Assembly (NCBI RefSeq): GCF_025215075.1
Contig: NZ_JAOBTH010000027.1
Location: forward strand, 310,001 to 374,000
Reading direction: 5' to 3'
Source of the DNA: Tenacibaculum haliotis
GTDB taxonomy: Bacteria > Bacteroidota > Bacteroidia > Flavobacteriales > Flavobacteriaceae
DNA length: 64,000 bases
The translations under genes were made by a program, and so were the position numbers. The notes beneath the pieces are model-generated. The model made no database searches. It saw only the letters and a list, made by a program, of their open reading frames with translations, and was not told where the DNA came from. Below, one piece after another: positions 1 to 8,274 of the stretch. Within the stretch, counting starts at the first letter, position 1; each line of letters opens with the position of its first letter.

Positions 1-241
1 TGGTAAAAAATTTATTGAAGGGATGGTGGTTGCCATCGAACCTATGACAAACTTAGGTACTCATAAAATACTACAACATAACGACGGTTGGACAATTACT
101 ACTTTAGACGGTAAACCTTCTGCTCATTTTGAACATGATGTTGCTATTGTTAATGGGAAACCTGAATTACTTTCTACATTTAAATATGTACACGAAGCCC
201 TAGGTATTGAAACTAACGAAGAAGACGAATTTAGAGCTTAA
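1..241 (+). CDS. map: Methionine aminopeptidase type I, C-terminal part (5' end outside window)
   Basis: Removes the initiator methionine from nascent cytosolic proteins. The window opens inside the gene: reading from base 2 gives GKKFIEGMVVAIEPM, which contains the family motif G-M-x-x-x-I-E-P with a metal-binding glutamate. It is followed by W-x-x-x-T-x-D-G and A-H-F-E-H-D, where the second metal-binding glutamate lies. Only about 79 residues are present; a full enzyme has about 270. The stop at 239-241 is 5 bp before the next gene on the same strand, so the two are probably co-transcribed. The truncation is only the window edge. Confidence 0.93.
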   Translation, partial: GKKFIEGMVVAIEPMTNLGTHKILQHNDGWTITTLDGKPSAHFEHDVAIVNGKPELLSTFKYVHEALGIETNEEDEFRA

Positions 242-246
242 TAATT

Positions 247-444
247 ATGAAGTTAAAATACATCATAACACTTTTTGTAATCGGAATTATTTTAATTACT
301 CTTGGAGCATTATTTAAAGTGATGCACTTAATGGGCGGCTCACAATTATTAACCGCAGGAACAGTTTTACAAATAATTGCTTTCATTTTATTTATCATAA
401 AATTGTTTACCAACAAAAAATTTAAAGACACTTTAAATCAATAA
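247..444 (+). CDS. Small two-helix membrane protein, GldL-like
   Basis: This 65-residue protein is two hydrophobic helices (about residues 5-25 and 35-55) with a short lysine-rich tail. The helix boundary G-A-L-F-K-V-M-H resembles the N-terminal membrane hairpin of GldL, the motor subunit of gliding and type IX secretion, and such short proteins are often labelled GldL-like. The long cytoplasmic domain of true GldL is absent, so a motor role cannot be assumed. It sits between map and a methyltransferase with 5 bp and 0 bp gaps, which suggests an operon. Function unknown. Confidence 0.6.
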   Translation: MKLKYIITLFVIGIILITLGALFKVMHLMGGSQLLTAGTVLQIIAFILFIIKLFTNKKFKDTLNQ

Positions 445-1215
445 TTGAAAGTTTTTAAATCCATATTAAATACCATTCCCAGGCCTTTATTAATTAAAGC
501 GAGCTATTTGGTTCGCCCAGTAATTGCTTGGTGGTTAAAAGGCGATAAATTCACCGATCCTATTGATGGAAAATCATTTCGGAAATTTTTACCGTATGGC
601 TACGGTGTACAACGAGAAAACGCGCTTTCACCTTCTACATTATCTTTAGAAAGACATCGTTTATTGTGGATCTATTTACAAAATGAAACTGATTTTTTTT
701 CTTCGGATAAAAAATTAAAAGTGTTACATATTGCTCCAGAACAATGCTTTTTAGATATTTTTAGAAAACAGAAAAACCTAGAGTATATTACTTCAGATTT
801 AGAATCGCCAATTGCAGATGTAAAGGCTGATATTTGCGATTTACCCTTTAAGGATAATGAATTTGATGTGGTGTTTTGCAACCATGTTTTAGAACACATT
901 CCTAATGATACAAAAGCAATGCAAGAATTGTATCGCGTAATGAGAGTTGGCGGATTCGGAATTTTTCAGATTCCACAAGACTTATCAAGAGAAAAAACTT
1001 TTGAAGATGATTCTATTACCGACCGTAAAGAGCGTGCCGAAATATTTGGACAGTACGATCATGTTCGTGTGTATGGGCGTGATTATTTTAACAAGCTTCG
1101 TTCCATAGGTTTTAAAGTTGATGAAGTTGATTTTACAAAAAAAATCACTCCAGAAAAACTAGAACGATTTGCTTTAATGAAAGGCGAAATTTTGCCTGTG
1201 TGTTTTAAAGGTTAA
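445..1215 (+). CDS. Class I SAM-dependent methyltransferase (type 11)
   Basis: Predicted cytosolic S-adenosylmethionine-dependent methyltransferase of 256 residues. The Rossmann region runs from about residue 91 to 180: strand 1 L-K-V-L-H-I-A-P, an acidic S-D-L-E at 117-120 for the SAM ribose, D-I-C-D-L-P-F at 129-135, F-D-V-V-F-C-N-H-V-L-E-H at 140-151 and V-G-G-F-G-I at 168-173. The usual glycine-rich motif I is degenerate (A-P-E instead of G-x-G). The substrate is unknown. The start is a TTG directly after the previous TAA. The stop overlaps the convergent apbE stop by 3 bp. Confidence 0.8.
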   Translation: MKVFKSILNTIPRPLLIKASYLVRPVIAWWLKGDKFTDPIDGKSFRKFLPYGYGVQRENALSPSTLSLERHRLLWIYLQNETDFFSSDKKLKVLHIAPEQCFLDIFRKQKNLEYITSDLESPIADVKADICDLPFKDNEFDVVFCNHVLEHIPNDTKAMQELYRVMRVGGFGIFQIPQDLSREKTFEDDSITDRKERAEIFGQYDHVRVYGRDYFNKLRSIGFKVDEVDFTKKITPEKLERFALMKGEILPVCFKG

Positions 1216-2186
1216 TTCACGAACTCTTTTAATTTATTATTTTCATCATTGTACAATAAAACCACTTTTAGCTCTGGGTGTTTTTGTAAAAATATTTTTG
1301 TTTTTTCCAAACCCATTGCTAAAAAAGCAGTTGCATATGCATCTACGTCAGCACAATCTCCTTTTAAACGAACGGAAACACTTAACAAGTTACTCTCAGA
1401 AGCCAATCCTGTTTTCGGATTTACGGTATGCACTATTTTTTCTCCTTTAGCATTTACTTTAAATTTTCTATAATTCCCAGAAGTAGCCATTGACTCATCA
1501 TCTAGCATTATCACTTTCTGAACTGATCGAGTTCCATCTACATTAGGCTTTTCAATAGCAACTTTCCATAATTTTGAATTCTTTTTTCCTCTTGCTCTTA
1601 TCTCACCTCCTATTTCTATCAAATAATTAGTCACTTTTTTACTTTCTAAAAACCAACCAATAACATCAACACCATATCCTTTAGCAAAAGCATTCACATT
1701 AAATTCAATATGATTTGAATCACGATATACTTTACTATTTTTAAGCATTACCTTATCAAAACCAACACCAATCATCAGGTTGTTGATTTCTTCGGATGAT
1801 AAATTTTTAATTTCATTACCCGAACCAAAACCATAGGCATTGATTAATTTGCCTATTGTTGGGTCAAAATAACCATCCGTCTCTTTATATATTCTTTTCG
1901 CTTTATCAAAAACATCTATAAACATAGCATCAACAACAATAGTTGAATCTCCTTTGTTAATTTTAGAAATATCAGAAGTAGGCATATATGTTGATAATGA
2001 TTTATTCACCAAATAAAATAAGCTATCAATCGATTTTTGATAATCAACACCGTTTAAATAAGTAATATGATAAGTTGTTCCGAAAACGAAACCTTCTAAC
2101 TTAACTTCACCAACCCACTTTTCTTGTTTACAAGCTGTTAATAAAACGATTATTACTGCAGCGGCGTAAAATATTTTTTTAATCAT
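1212..2186 (-). CDS. apbE: FAD:protein FMN transferase, ApbE family lipoprotein
   Basis: ApbE moves FMN from FAD onto threonine or serine of periplasmic or membrane flavoproteins such as Na+-NQR or RNF subunits. The N terminus MIKKIFYAAAVIIVLLTAC is a lipoprotein signal with the lipid-bearing Cys, so the enzyme is exported and anchored. Family features seen are S-T-Y-M near the N terminus, a D-P-T-I-G-K-L block, N-A-F-A-K-G-Y-G-V-D, and a C-terminal A-D-V-D-A-Y-A-T-A with the metal-binding Asp and Thr. An ATG 21 bp further upstream (2207) lies inside the -7 box, so I start at 2186 (324 aa). Confidence 0.9.
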   Translation of the reverse strand: MIKKIFYAAAVIIVLLTACKQEKWVGEVKLEGFVFGTTYHITYLNGVDYQKSIDSLFYLVNKSLSTYMPTSDISKINKGDSTIVVDAMFIDVFDKAKRIYKETDGYFDPTIGKLINAYGFGSGNEIKNLSSEEINNLMIGVGFDKVMLKNSKVYRDSNHIEFNVNAFAKGYGVDVIGWFLESKKVTNYLIEIGGEIRARGKKNSKLWKVAIEKPNVDGTRSVQKVIMLDDESMATSGNYRKFKVNAKGEKIVHTVNPKTGLASESNLLSVSVRLKGDCADVDAYATAFLAMGLEKTKIFLQKHPELKVVLLYNDENNKLKEFVN

Positions 2187-2204
2187 CTTTTTTAAATTTG
2201 TTGA

Positions 2205-2212
2205 CAAAAATA
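2205..2212 (-). promoter_or_regulatory. Predicted -7 box of apbE
   Basis: On the minus strand this reads TATTTTTG, a match to the Bacteroidota -7 consensus TAnnTTTG. Transcription should begin about 5-7 nt further left, near 2199, which leaves the ATG at 2186 as the first start in the mRNA. I see no TTG at the expected -33 position. Confidence 0.55.
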
Positions 2213-2268
2213 ATCGATTATTACTTCATAAAAGATTGTTAATTCTCTTTTTTGTAACTTCATTTTTA

Positions 2269-2276
2269 TAAATTTG
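2269..2276 (+). promoter_or_regulatory. Predicted -7 box of the OmpA lipoprotein gene
   Basis: TAAATTTG matches TAnnTTTG and lies 46 bp before the ATG at 2323. It faces away from the apbE promoter, so the two genes have separate divergent promoters. A TTG at 2252-2254 is only 14 bp upstream, shorter than the usual spacing. Confidence 0.5.
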
Positions 2277-2322
2277 TCTTACTATTACACAAATAACCCT
2301 CACACTAAAAAACAATATAAAA

Positions 2323-3171
2323 ATGAAAAAAATATTTTTATTTCTTACAACCGCATTTTTAATAACATCTTGTGCTTCTACAAAAGAACTAGAAGCTATA
2401 AAAGCAAAACATGAACAAACAAAAGAAGAGTTGGTAGCTGTAAAAGCGAACTTAACAAAGTGTTTGGTTGAAAAAGAAAGCTGCGAAGACAAAGTTTCTA
2501 CATTAAAATCATCTGTAGGTGATTTAAAAGCGGATAAACAAAACACACTTCAACAAGTAGAAAACTTGACTGTTTTAACAAAAGGAGCTAATGATAATAT
2601 TAAAGAAACATTAACTCAGTTAAGTAAAAAAGATAAATACATTAATAGAATTAGAGCTGCTGCCTCTAAAAAAGATTCATTAAACTTAGTGGTTGCTTTT
2701 CATTTAAAGAAGGAATTACAACAGGGTATTGATGATGAAGATATTCAAGTTAATGTTGAGAAAACAGTGGTTTTCATCTCTATTTCTGATAAATTATTAT
2801 TCAAAAGCGGAAGCTATACTATTTCAGAGAAAGCTTCAAAAGTTTTAGAAAAAGTAGCTACAGTTGTAAACGGTCAGCCAGAAATGGATGTAATGATTGA
2901 AGGGCACACAGATAACACTCCAGTATCAAAAGGATCTAGCATCAAAGATAATTGGGGTTTAAGTGTTTTACGTGCAACTTCTATTGTTCGTGAATTACAA
3001 AATAAATACAGCGTAGCACCTAGCAGATTAATTGCAGCAGGTAGAGGTAGTTATGTACCTTTAACTACAAACGACACTCCTGAAAATAAAGCAAAAAACA
3101 GAAGAACAAAAATCATTATTCTTCCTCGTTTAAATCAATTTTTTGAATTGTTAGAGCAAAAAGCTGAGTAA
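2323..3171 (+). CDS. OmpA-family outer-membrane lipoprotein
   Basis: 282 residues. It starts with a lipoprotein signal, MKKIFLFLTTAFLITSC, and is probably lipid-anchored in the outer membrane. Residues about 20-115 are Lys/Glu-rich and heptad-like (a probable coiled coil). Residues about 150-270 are an OmpA C-terminal peptidoglycan-binding domain: F-K-S-G-S-Y-T-I, then V-M-I-E-G-H-T-D-N-T, a conserved W-G-L-S-x-x-R-A, and N-R-R-T-K-I-I-I near the end. The likely role is to tether the outer membrane to the cell wall. The gene has its own promoter and terminator and looks monocistronic. Confidence 0.88.
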   Translation: MKKIFLFLTTAFLITSCASTKELEAIKAKHEQTKEELVAVKANLTKCLVEKESCEDKVSTLKSSVGDLKADKQNTLQQVENLTVLTKGANDNIKETLTQLSKKDKYINRIRAAASKKDSLNLVVAFHLKKELQQGIDDEDIQVNVEKTVVFISISDKLLFKSGSYTISEKASKVLEKVATVVNGQPEMDVMIEGHTDNTPVSKGSSIKDNWGLSVLRATSIVRELQNKYSVAPSRLIAAGRGSYVPLTTNDTPENKAKNRRTKIIILPRLNQFFELLEQKAE

Positions 3172-3191
3172 TCACAAACTCTCATAATATT

Positions 3192-3221
3192 AAAAAGACT
3201 ACTCTAACGGGTAGTCTTTTT
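3192..3221 (+). terminator. Rho-independent terminator after the OmpA gene
   Basis: AAAAAGACTAC (3192-3202) pairs perfectly with GTAGTCTTTTT (3211-3221) around an 8-nt loop, and the T run continues to 3223. It lies 20 bp after the stop codon. Confidence 0.85.
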
Positions 3222-3268
3222 TTATTCAAAAAAAGTAACGTTCTTTGTGTTCTAGAACCAAATTTATC

Positions 3269-5230
3269 ATGCTAAATATTATTTTACCGAAGAGATTTCA
3301 ACTATTAAAAACATTTAGTTTAACTATTTTATTTTTTGCATTTATAGTTCGATTTGTTTTATACATTTTAGCTTTTAAACACATCGATTTTTCGTTAATA
3401 AAACTAATGAAAATATTTTTTATTGGCTTATTTTTCGACATCAATAATCTACTTTATTTAATTAGTATCTATGCAATATACCTACTAATTATTCCTTCAA
3501 AATTTCACGGGAGTTTACTCGATAAAATCATTACCAAATTCTCTTACGGACTTTTCTTATTTGTTTTTATTTTTTCTTTTTTAGCTGAAATTCCTTTTTG
3601 GGACGAATACCAAAGACGTTATAATTTTATTGCCGTTGATTACCTTTTATACACCTATGAGGTTATTGAAAATATTCATCAATCGTTCCCTTTACCCTTA
3701 TTGATTGGGATTATTGTTTTAGTATTGGTTTTTAGTATTCGTTTCGCATCAAAGAGAAACGCTTATAAAAACACTTTTAATAATTCCGACACTTTTAAAT
3801 CGAAACTTATTCCTACATTAATCATATTAATTAGTTTAGGTTTTTGCCATAACTACATTACAAATAATAATGCAGAAGCATTTACAAGCATCAATGAAAA
3901 CGAACTCGCTAAATCTGGCATGTATTCATTTTTCGCTGCTTATGAAAGTAATGAACTGGACTATAACGAGTTTTACGCAACACTTCCGAAGAAAAAAACG
4001 TACAAATTACTTTCAGAAAACATAAAAGCATCTAACGACAGCTTACTAGCAAAAGATAACATATACCGATATACAAAAAACGACAGCACAGAACTAAAAC
4101 CTAATGTAATTTTCATAGGCTTAGAAAGTATCAATGCTCGTTTTATGCAAAGCTTTACAAGTACAAAAAACTGGACTCCAACCTTAGATTCACTAGCTAA
4201 TAACTCAGTATTCTTCACAAGTTTATATGCTACAGGAACAAGAACTATTAGAGGTATTGAAGCTATCAGTTTAGCTATTCCTCCAACACCTGGCCGAAGT
4301 ATTGTTAAACGCGAAAACAATGATAATTTAGCTACTATTGGTGATGTTTTTAAACAAAAAGGGTATAGCAGAACTTTCTTTTATGGAGGTGATGGTCATT
4401 TTGATAATATGACAAATTATTTTAGCTACAACGGATTTGATATTGTTGACAGAAGAAAATCACATCGTTTAAAAGAAGAACTACCTACTAATAGAACACG
4501 CATTGAAGATGATGAAATGACTTTTGAAAATGCTTGGGCAGTTTGTGATCAAGATCTTTTTAATAAAGTATTAAAAGTTACTGACGAAAAAGCAAAAAGT
4601 AAGCAGCCTTTTTTTAGTTTTATCATGACAAGCTCAAATCACAAACCCTATACATATCCTGATAATGTTGTAGATGTTCCTTCAGGGAAAAACGTAGAAG
4701 GAGCCATAAAATATTTAGACAAAAGTTTAAATGAATTCTTAACAAAAGCTAAAACAAAAGCTTGGTATAAAAACACAGTATTTGTTATTATGTCTGATCA
4801 CTGTGGTTTTAGTGCTGGTAGAACTGAAATAAACGTAAGAAATCATCATATTCCTGCTTTCATTACCAATTTAAAAAACCAAACCCCAATTAAAATAGAT
4901 AAATTAAGTTCTCAAATAGATATATTTCCAACCCTATTCGGATACTTAAACTGGTCTTATAACACGAAGTTATTCGGAACAGACATCAATAAAATGCAGC
5001 CAGAAGATGAACGCGCATTTATAGGAAATCATCGTAAGGTAGGTTTATTAAAAAAAGAGAAGTTATTACTATTAGAAACCAACAAAAAACATAAATCGTA
5101 CCGTTGGAATAAAGATAAAAATGAAATCACACCAACAAAAACAGATTCTTTATTCTTAAACGAAACAATCTCCTATTATCAAGCCGCTTTTGACCTATTT
5201 AAAAACGGAAAATTAAAAGTTAAAAATTAA
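3269..5230 (+). CDS. LtaS-like membrane sulfatase / phosphoglycerol transferase
   Basis: 653 residues. The N terminus carries about five membrane segments (to about residue 205), followed by an extracytoplasmic alkaline-phosphatase-fold domain of the LtaS/sulfatase family. Visible motifs are V-I-F-I-G-L-E-S-I-N (metal-binding Glu), T-G-T-R-T-I-R-G with the probable nucleophile Thr326, Y-G-G-D-G-H-F, and late I-M-S-D-H-C-G-F with metal-binding Asp/His. In Gram-negatives this family transfers phosphoglycerol or related head groups to envelope glycans or lipids; the substrate here is unknown. The reading frame opens with TTG at 3245, but the ATG at 3269 gives a normal membrane-protein N terminus. 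Confidence 0.85.
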   Translation: MLNIILPKRFQLLKTFSLTILFFAFIVRFVLYILAFKHIDFSLIKLMKIFFIGLFFDINNLLYLISIYAIYLLIIPSKFHGSLLDKIITKFSYGLFLFVFIFSFLAEIPFWDEYQRRYNFIAVDYLLYTYEVIENIHQSFPLPLLIGIIVLVLVFSIRFASKRNAYKNTFNNSDTFKSKLIPTLIILISLGFCHNYITNNNAEAFTSINENELAKSGMYSFFAAYESNELDYNEFYATLPKKKTYKLLSENIKASNDSLLAKDNIYRYTKNDSTELKPNVIFIGLESINARFMQSFTSTKNWTPTLDSLANNSVFFTSLYATGTRTIRGIEAISLAIPPTPGRSIVKRENNDNLATIGDVFKQKGYSRTFFYGGDGHFDNMTNYFSYNGFDIVDRRKSHRLKEELPTNRTRIEDDEMTFENAWAVCDQDLFNKVLKVTDEKAKSKQPFFSFIMTSSNHKPYTYPDNVVDVPSGKNVEGAIKYLDKSLNEFLTKAKTKAWYKNTVFVIMSDHCGFSAGRTEINVRNHHIPAFITNLKNQTPIKIDKLSSQIDIFPTLFGYLNWSYNTKLFGTDINKMQPEDERAFIGNHRKVGLLKKEKLLLLETNKKHKSYRWNKDKNEITPTKTDSLFLNETISYYQAAFDLFKNGKLKVKN

Positions 5231-5243
5231 ACTAACACGCTAT

Positions 5244-5273
5244 TTGTCAATCAAATAATTAACCGTACATTTG
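5244..5273 (+). promoter_or_regulatory. Promoter of the rplM-rpsI operon
   Basis: TTG at 5244-5246, 19 bp spacer, then TACATTTG at 5266-5273. This is a full match to the Bacteroidota sigma factor consensus (-33 TTG, -7 TAnnTTTG). The predicted leader is about 50 nt, long enough for ribosomal-protein autoregulation, though I see no recognisable binding structure. Confidence 0.7.
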
Positions 5274-5330
5274 CAGACCTTTTTTAAGGATAAATTAATA
5301 TATTAATAAACAAAAACTAATCGTGTAATT

Positions 5331-5786
5331 ATGAACACATTAAGTTACAAAACGGTATCAGCAAACAAAAACACTGTTAATAAAGAGTGGGTTTTAGTTG
5401 ATGCGGACGGGCAAACGTTGGGTCGTCTAGCTTCTAAAATAGCAATGCTAATTAGAGGTAAGTACAAGCCAAATTATACTCCTCACGTAGATTGTGGAGA
5501 CAACGTGGTTGTTATCAACGCAGAAAAAATTGTTTTAACTGGTAAAAAGTGGACTGACAAGTCTTACATCCGTCACACAGGATATCCAGGTGGACAAAGA
5601 TCATTAACTGCTACAGAAATGTTCGAAAAAGATCCTACAAGATTAATCGAAAAAGCAGTAAAAGGAATGTTACCTAAAAACAAATTAGGTAGTGCATTAT
5701 ACAAAAACTTGTATGCTTATGCAGGTACTGAGCACCAACAAACTGCTCAAAACCCAAAAGCTATTAACCTTAACGATCTTAAATAA
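5331..5786 (+). CDS. rplM: 50S ribosomal protein L13
   Basis: An early-assembling large-subunit protein bound to 23S rRNA. Its 151 residues match the family length, with the signatures W-V-L-V-D-A-D-G-Q-T-L-G-R-L-A-S near the N terminus, D-C-G-D-N-V-V-V-I-N-A in the middle and the conserved K-G-M-L-P-K-N-K-L-G. The stop TAA shares its last base with the ATG of rpsI (TAATG), the conserved L13-S9 gene pair with translational coupling. Confidence 0.97.
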   Translation: MNTLSYKTVSANKNTVNKEWVLVDADGQTLGRLASKIAMLIRGKYKPNYTPHVDCGDNVVVINAEKIVLTGKKWTDKSYIRHTGYPGGQRSLTATEMFEKDPTRLIEKAVKGMLPKNKLGSALYKNLYAYAGTEHQQTAQNPKAINLNDLK

Positions 5787-6172
5787 TGGAAACTGTACAC
5801 AAAATAGGTAGAAGAAAAACAGCTGTTGCTCGTATTTATCTTTCAGAAGGTAAAGGAAACATTACTGTAAATAAAAAAGAGTACAAAAACTACTTTACAA
5901 CAGGAACTTTACAATACAAGATCCAACAACCTTTAATGTTAACTGAGAACTTAGAGTCTTATGACATTAAAGTAAATGTATATGGTGGTGGTATTACAGG
6001 TCAAGCAGAAGCAATTCGTTTAGCAATTACTAGAGCATTAGTAGCTATTAACGAAGAGCACAGAGCTGTGTTAAAGCCAGAAGGTTTATTAACTCGTGAC
6101 CCTAGAATGGTTGAACGTAAGAAATTCGGTCAGAAGAAAGCACGTAAGAAATTTCAGTTCTCTAAGCGTTAA
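5786..6172 (+). CDS. rpsI: 30S ribosomal protein S9
   Basis: Small-subunit head protein whose C-terminal tail reaches the P-site tRNA. Its 128 residues show I-G-R-R-K-T-A-V-A-R near the N terminus, Y-G-G-G-I-T-G-Q-A-E-A-I-R in the middle, L-T-R-D-P-R-M-V-E-R-K-K and the basic tail K-A-R-K-K-F-Q-F-S-K-R that ends in the functionally important Lys-Arg. It overlaps the rplM stop by one base. The 152 bp to rpsB contain no clear terminator. Confidence 0.97.
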   Translation: METVHKIGRRKTAVARIYLSEGKGNITVNKKEYKNYFTTGTLQYKIQQPLMLTENLESYDIKVNVYGGGITGQAEAIRLAITRALVAINEEHRAVLKPEGLLTRDPRMVERKKFGQKKARKKFQFSKR

Positions 6173-6324
6173 TATTTATCAATGCTTTGCAAAAAGCTTT
6201 GGTTTTGTATTTTCAAAAAGAGACTGTTATAAATTAATTTTTAACAGTTTAGTATCTAAATATTTCAGACTTAATATAACTACTGAAATATTGTGAAAAC
6301 AGAACGTAAACACATTTTATTAAA

Positions 6325-7110
6325 ATGGCAAATATTCAAGAATTATTAGAAAGTGGAGTGCACTTCGGTCACTTAACTAGAAAATGGAACCCTAACATGG
6401 CTCCTTATATTTATACTGAGCGTAATGGTGTTCACATCATCGATTTGTATAAAACATCTGCTAAAATTGATGAAGCTGCATTAGCTTTACAAAAAATAGC
6501 AAGCTCTGGTCGTAAGATCTTATTCGTTGCAACTAAAAAGCAAGCGAAAGATATCGTAGCTGAAAGAGCAACAAACATTAACATGCCTTTTATTACTGAG
6601 CGTTGGCCAGGTGGTATGTTAACAAACTTCGTAACTATTCGTAAAGCTGTTAAGAAAATGGCTACTATTGATAGAATGAAGCAAGATGGTTCTTTTGATG
6701 CATTATCAAAAAGAGAAAAATTACAAATCAACCGTCAGAGAGCTAAATTAGAGAAGAATTTAGGTTCTATTTCTGATATGACTCGTTTACCTGCAGCTGT
6801 TTTTGTAATTGATGTAAAAAAAGAGCACATTGCTGTTGCTGAAGCACAAAAATTAAACATTCCAATCTTTGCATTAGTTGATACAAACTCTGATCCAAGA
6901 CCAGTTGATTTTGTAATTCCTGCAAACGATGATGCTTCAAAATCTATTGATAAAGTATTATCTTATATTACTGATGCTATCAATGAAGGCTTAACTGAAA
7001 GAAAAGCTGACAAAGAAAAGACAAAAGTAGAAAAAGCGCCTGCTAAAACAGAAGCTAAAGAAGAAAAAGTAGCTACCGAAGCAGCACCTGCTAAGGAAGA
7101 AACTAAATAA
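6325..7110 (+). CDS. rpsB: 30S ribosomal protein S2
   Basis: S2 joins the small subunit late and recruits S1 in many bacteria. The 261 residues include the signatures G-V-H-F-G-H-L-T-R-K-W-N-P at residues 11-23, F-I-T-E-R-W-P-G-G-M-L-T-N-F in the middle and I-P-I-F-A-L-V-D-T-N-S-D-P later. Residues from about 226 form a Lys/Glu/Ala-rich low-complexity tail that is absent from the E. coli protein but common in this phylum. It is followed by tsf, the usual order, but a strong hairpin lies between them. Confidence 0.97.
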   Translation: MANIQELLESGVHFGHLTRKWNPNMAPYIYTERNGVHIIDLYKTSAKIDEAALALQKIASSGRKILFVATKKQAKDIVAERATNINMPFITERWPGGMLTNFVTIRKAVKKMATIDRMKQDGSFDALSKREKLQINRQRAKLEKNLGSISDMTRLPAAVFVIDVKKEHIAVAEAQKLNIPIFALVDTNSDPRPVDFVIPANDDASKSIDKVLSYITDAINEGLTERKADKEKTKVEKAPAKTEAKEEKVATEAAPAKEETK

Positions 7111-7114
7111 TTTC

Positions 7115-7150
7115 AATTTAAAGGTTTCATTAAATTGAAACCTTTAAATT
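7115..7150 (+). terminator. 15-bp perfect stem between rpsB and tsf
   Basis: AATTTAAAGGTTTCA (7115-7129) is exactly complementary to TGAAACCTTTAAATT (7136-7150) around a 6-nt loop, with more Ts after it. It starts 5 bp after the rpsB stop and probably ends or attenuates the transcript before tsf. Confidence 0.75.
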
Positions 7151-7190
7151 TTTTACAACAATATATTTACAACTAAAAATAACTACAGAA

Positions 7191-8159
7191 ATGTCAGTAA
7201 AAATTAGCGCTGCAGACGTAAAAAAATTAAGAGAAACTACCGGAGCTGGTATGATGGATTGTAAAAATGCATTAGTAGAAGCTGAAGGGAACTTTGATAA
7301 AGCAATTGATGTTTTACGTAAAAAAGGACAAAAAATAGCTGCTAAAAGAGCAGATAGAGAGTCTACTGAAGGTGTTGCAATCACTAAAATTAGTGATGAC
7401 AATACTTACGGTGTTGCTATTGTATTAGCATGTGAAACAGATTTCGTATCTAAAAATGATTCATTTAAAGATTTAGCTTCTCAATTTGTTGCTATTGCTT
7501 TTAATACTAAAAGTAAAGAAGAATTTTTAGCTGCTGATTTTGGTGGAGTAACTGTTGCTGAGAAGTTAATCGAGCAAACAGGAGTTATCGGTGAAAAAAT
7601 CGATATTACTTCTTTCGAAAGACTTGAAGCACCTTATGTAGGAGCTTATACTCATATCGGTAAAATTGCTGCTATGGTTGGTTTATCTGAATCTATAGAT
7701 AAAGCTGCTGAGTTATCAAAAGACTTAGCTATGCAAGCTGCTTCTATGGGAGCAACTTCTTTATCTTACAAAGGTTTTGATCCTGCTTATGTAGAATCTG
7801 AAACTGAAGCAAGAATTGCTGCTATCGTAAAAGACAATGAAGAATTAGTTCGTTTAGGTAAAACTTTAAAGAACGTTCCTCAATATGTATCTAGATTACA
7901 ATTAACTGATGCTGCTTTAGCTAAAGCTGAAGAAGAAGCTAAAGAACAATTAAAATCAGAAGGTAAACCAGAGAAAATTTGGGATAAAATTTTACCAGGA
8001 AAAATGGAAAGATTTATTTCTGATAATACAACTTTAGATCAAGAACAATGTTTATTAGATCAAAAGTTTATTAAAGACGAAAAGAAAACTGTTGCAGAAT
8101 ATGTTTCTTCTTTTGGTGACGTAGAAGTTAAAAACTTCGTAAGAATCACTTTAGGATAA
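7191..8159 (+). CDS. tsf: Elongation factor Ts
   Basis: Nucleotide exchange factor that releases GDP from EF-Tu. The N terminus carries the UBA-like domain with L-R-E-T-T-G-A-G-M-M-D-C-K-N-A-L (residues 14-29). The core includes A-C-E-T-D-F-V-S-K-N, the EF-Tu-contacting T-D-F-V motif, at about residue 80. With 322 residues it is longer than the E. coli protein (283), as is usual in Bacteroidota. A box TATATTTA at 7162-7169 (one base off consensus) after the rpsB-tsf hairpin could give tsf its own promoter. Confidence 0.97.
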   Translation: MSVKISAADVKKLRETTGAGMMDCKNALVEAEGNFDKAIDVLRKKGQKIAAKRADRESTEGVAITKISDDNTYGVAIVLACETDFVSKNDSFKDLASQFVAIAFNTKSKEEFLAADFGGVTVAEKLIEQTGVIGEKIDITSFERLEAPYVGAYTHIGKIAAMVGLSESIDKAAELSKDLAMQAASMGATSLSYKGFDPAYVESETEARIAAIVKDNEELVRLGKTLKNVPQYVSRLQLTDAALAKAEEEAKEQLKSEGKPEKIWDKILPGKMERFISDNTTLDQEQCLLDQKFIKDEKKTVAEYVSSFGDVEVKNFVRITLG

Positions 8160-8182
8160 TTCTTACCAATATCTTTATAATT

Positions 8183-8210
8183 AAAACCATCCAATTTTTT
8201 GGATGGTTTT
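8183..8210 (+). terminator. Rho-independent terminator after tsf
   Basis: AAAACCATCC (8183-8192) pairs with GGATGGTTTT (8201-8210) around AATTTTTT, followed by a T-rich tail. It lies 23 bp after the tsf stop. Confidence 0.85.
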
Positions 8211-8247
8211 TTTTATTTTATCAAAATTTAAACTCAAAAAAAAAACG

Positions 8248-8255
8248 TAGTTTTG
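8248..8255 (+). promoter_or_regulatory. Predicted -7 box of pyrH
   Basis: TAGTTTTG matches TAnnTTTG, 19 bp before the pyrH ATG and directly after the tsf terminator. It implies a leader of only about 13 nt. No -33 TTG is visible. Confidence 0.5.
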
Positions 8256-8274
8256 CATAACTTTCAACAAAACT

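Noticed and set aside
3973..4320. 115-codon minus-strand open frame inside the LtaS-like gene
   Set aside because: Antisense to a well-supported enzyme and without recognisable features.
6096..6296. 66-codon frame overlapping the end of rpsI
   Set aside because: Starts inside rpsI in another frame and continues into an AT-rich gap; no promoter, no family resemblance.
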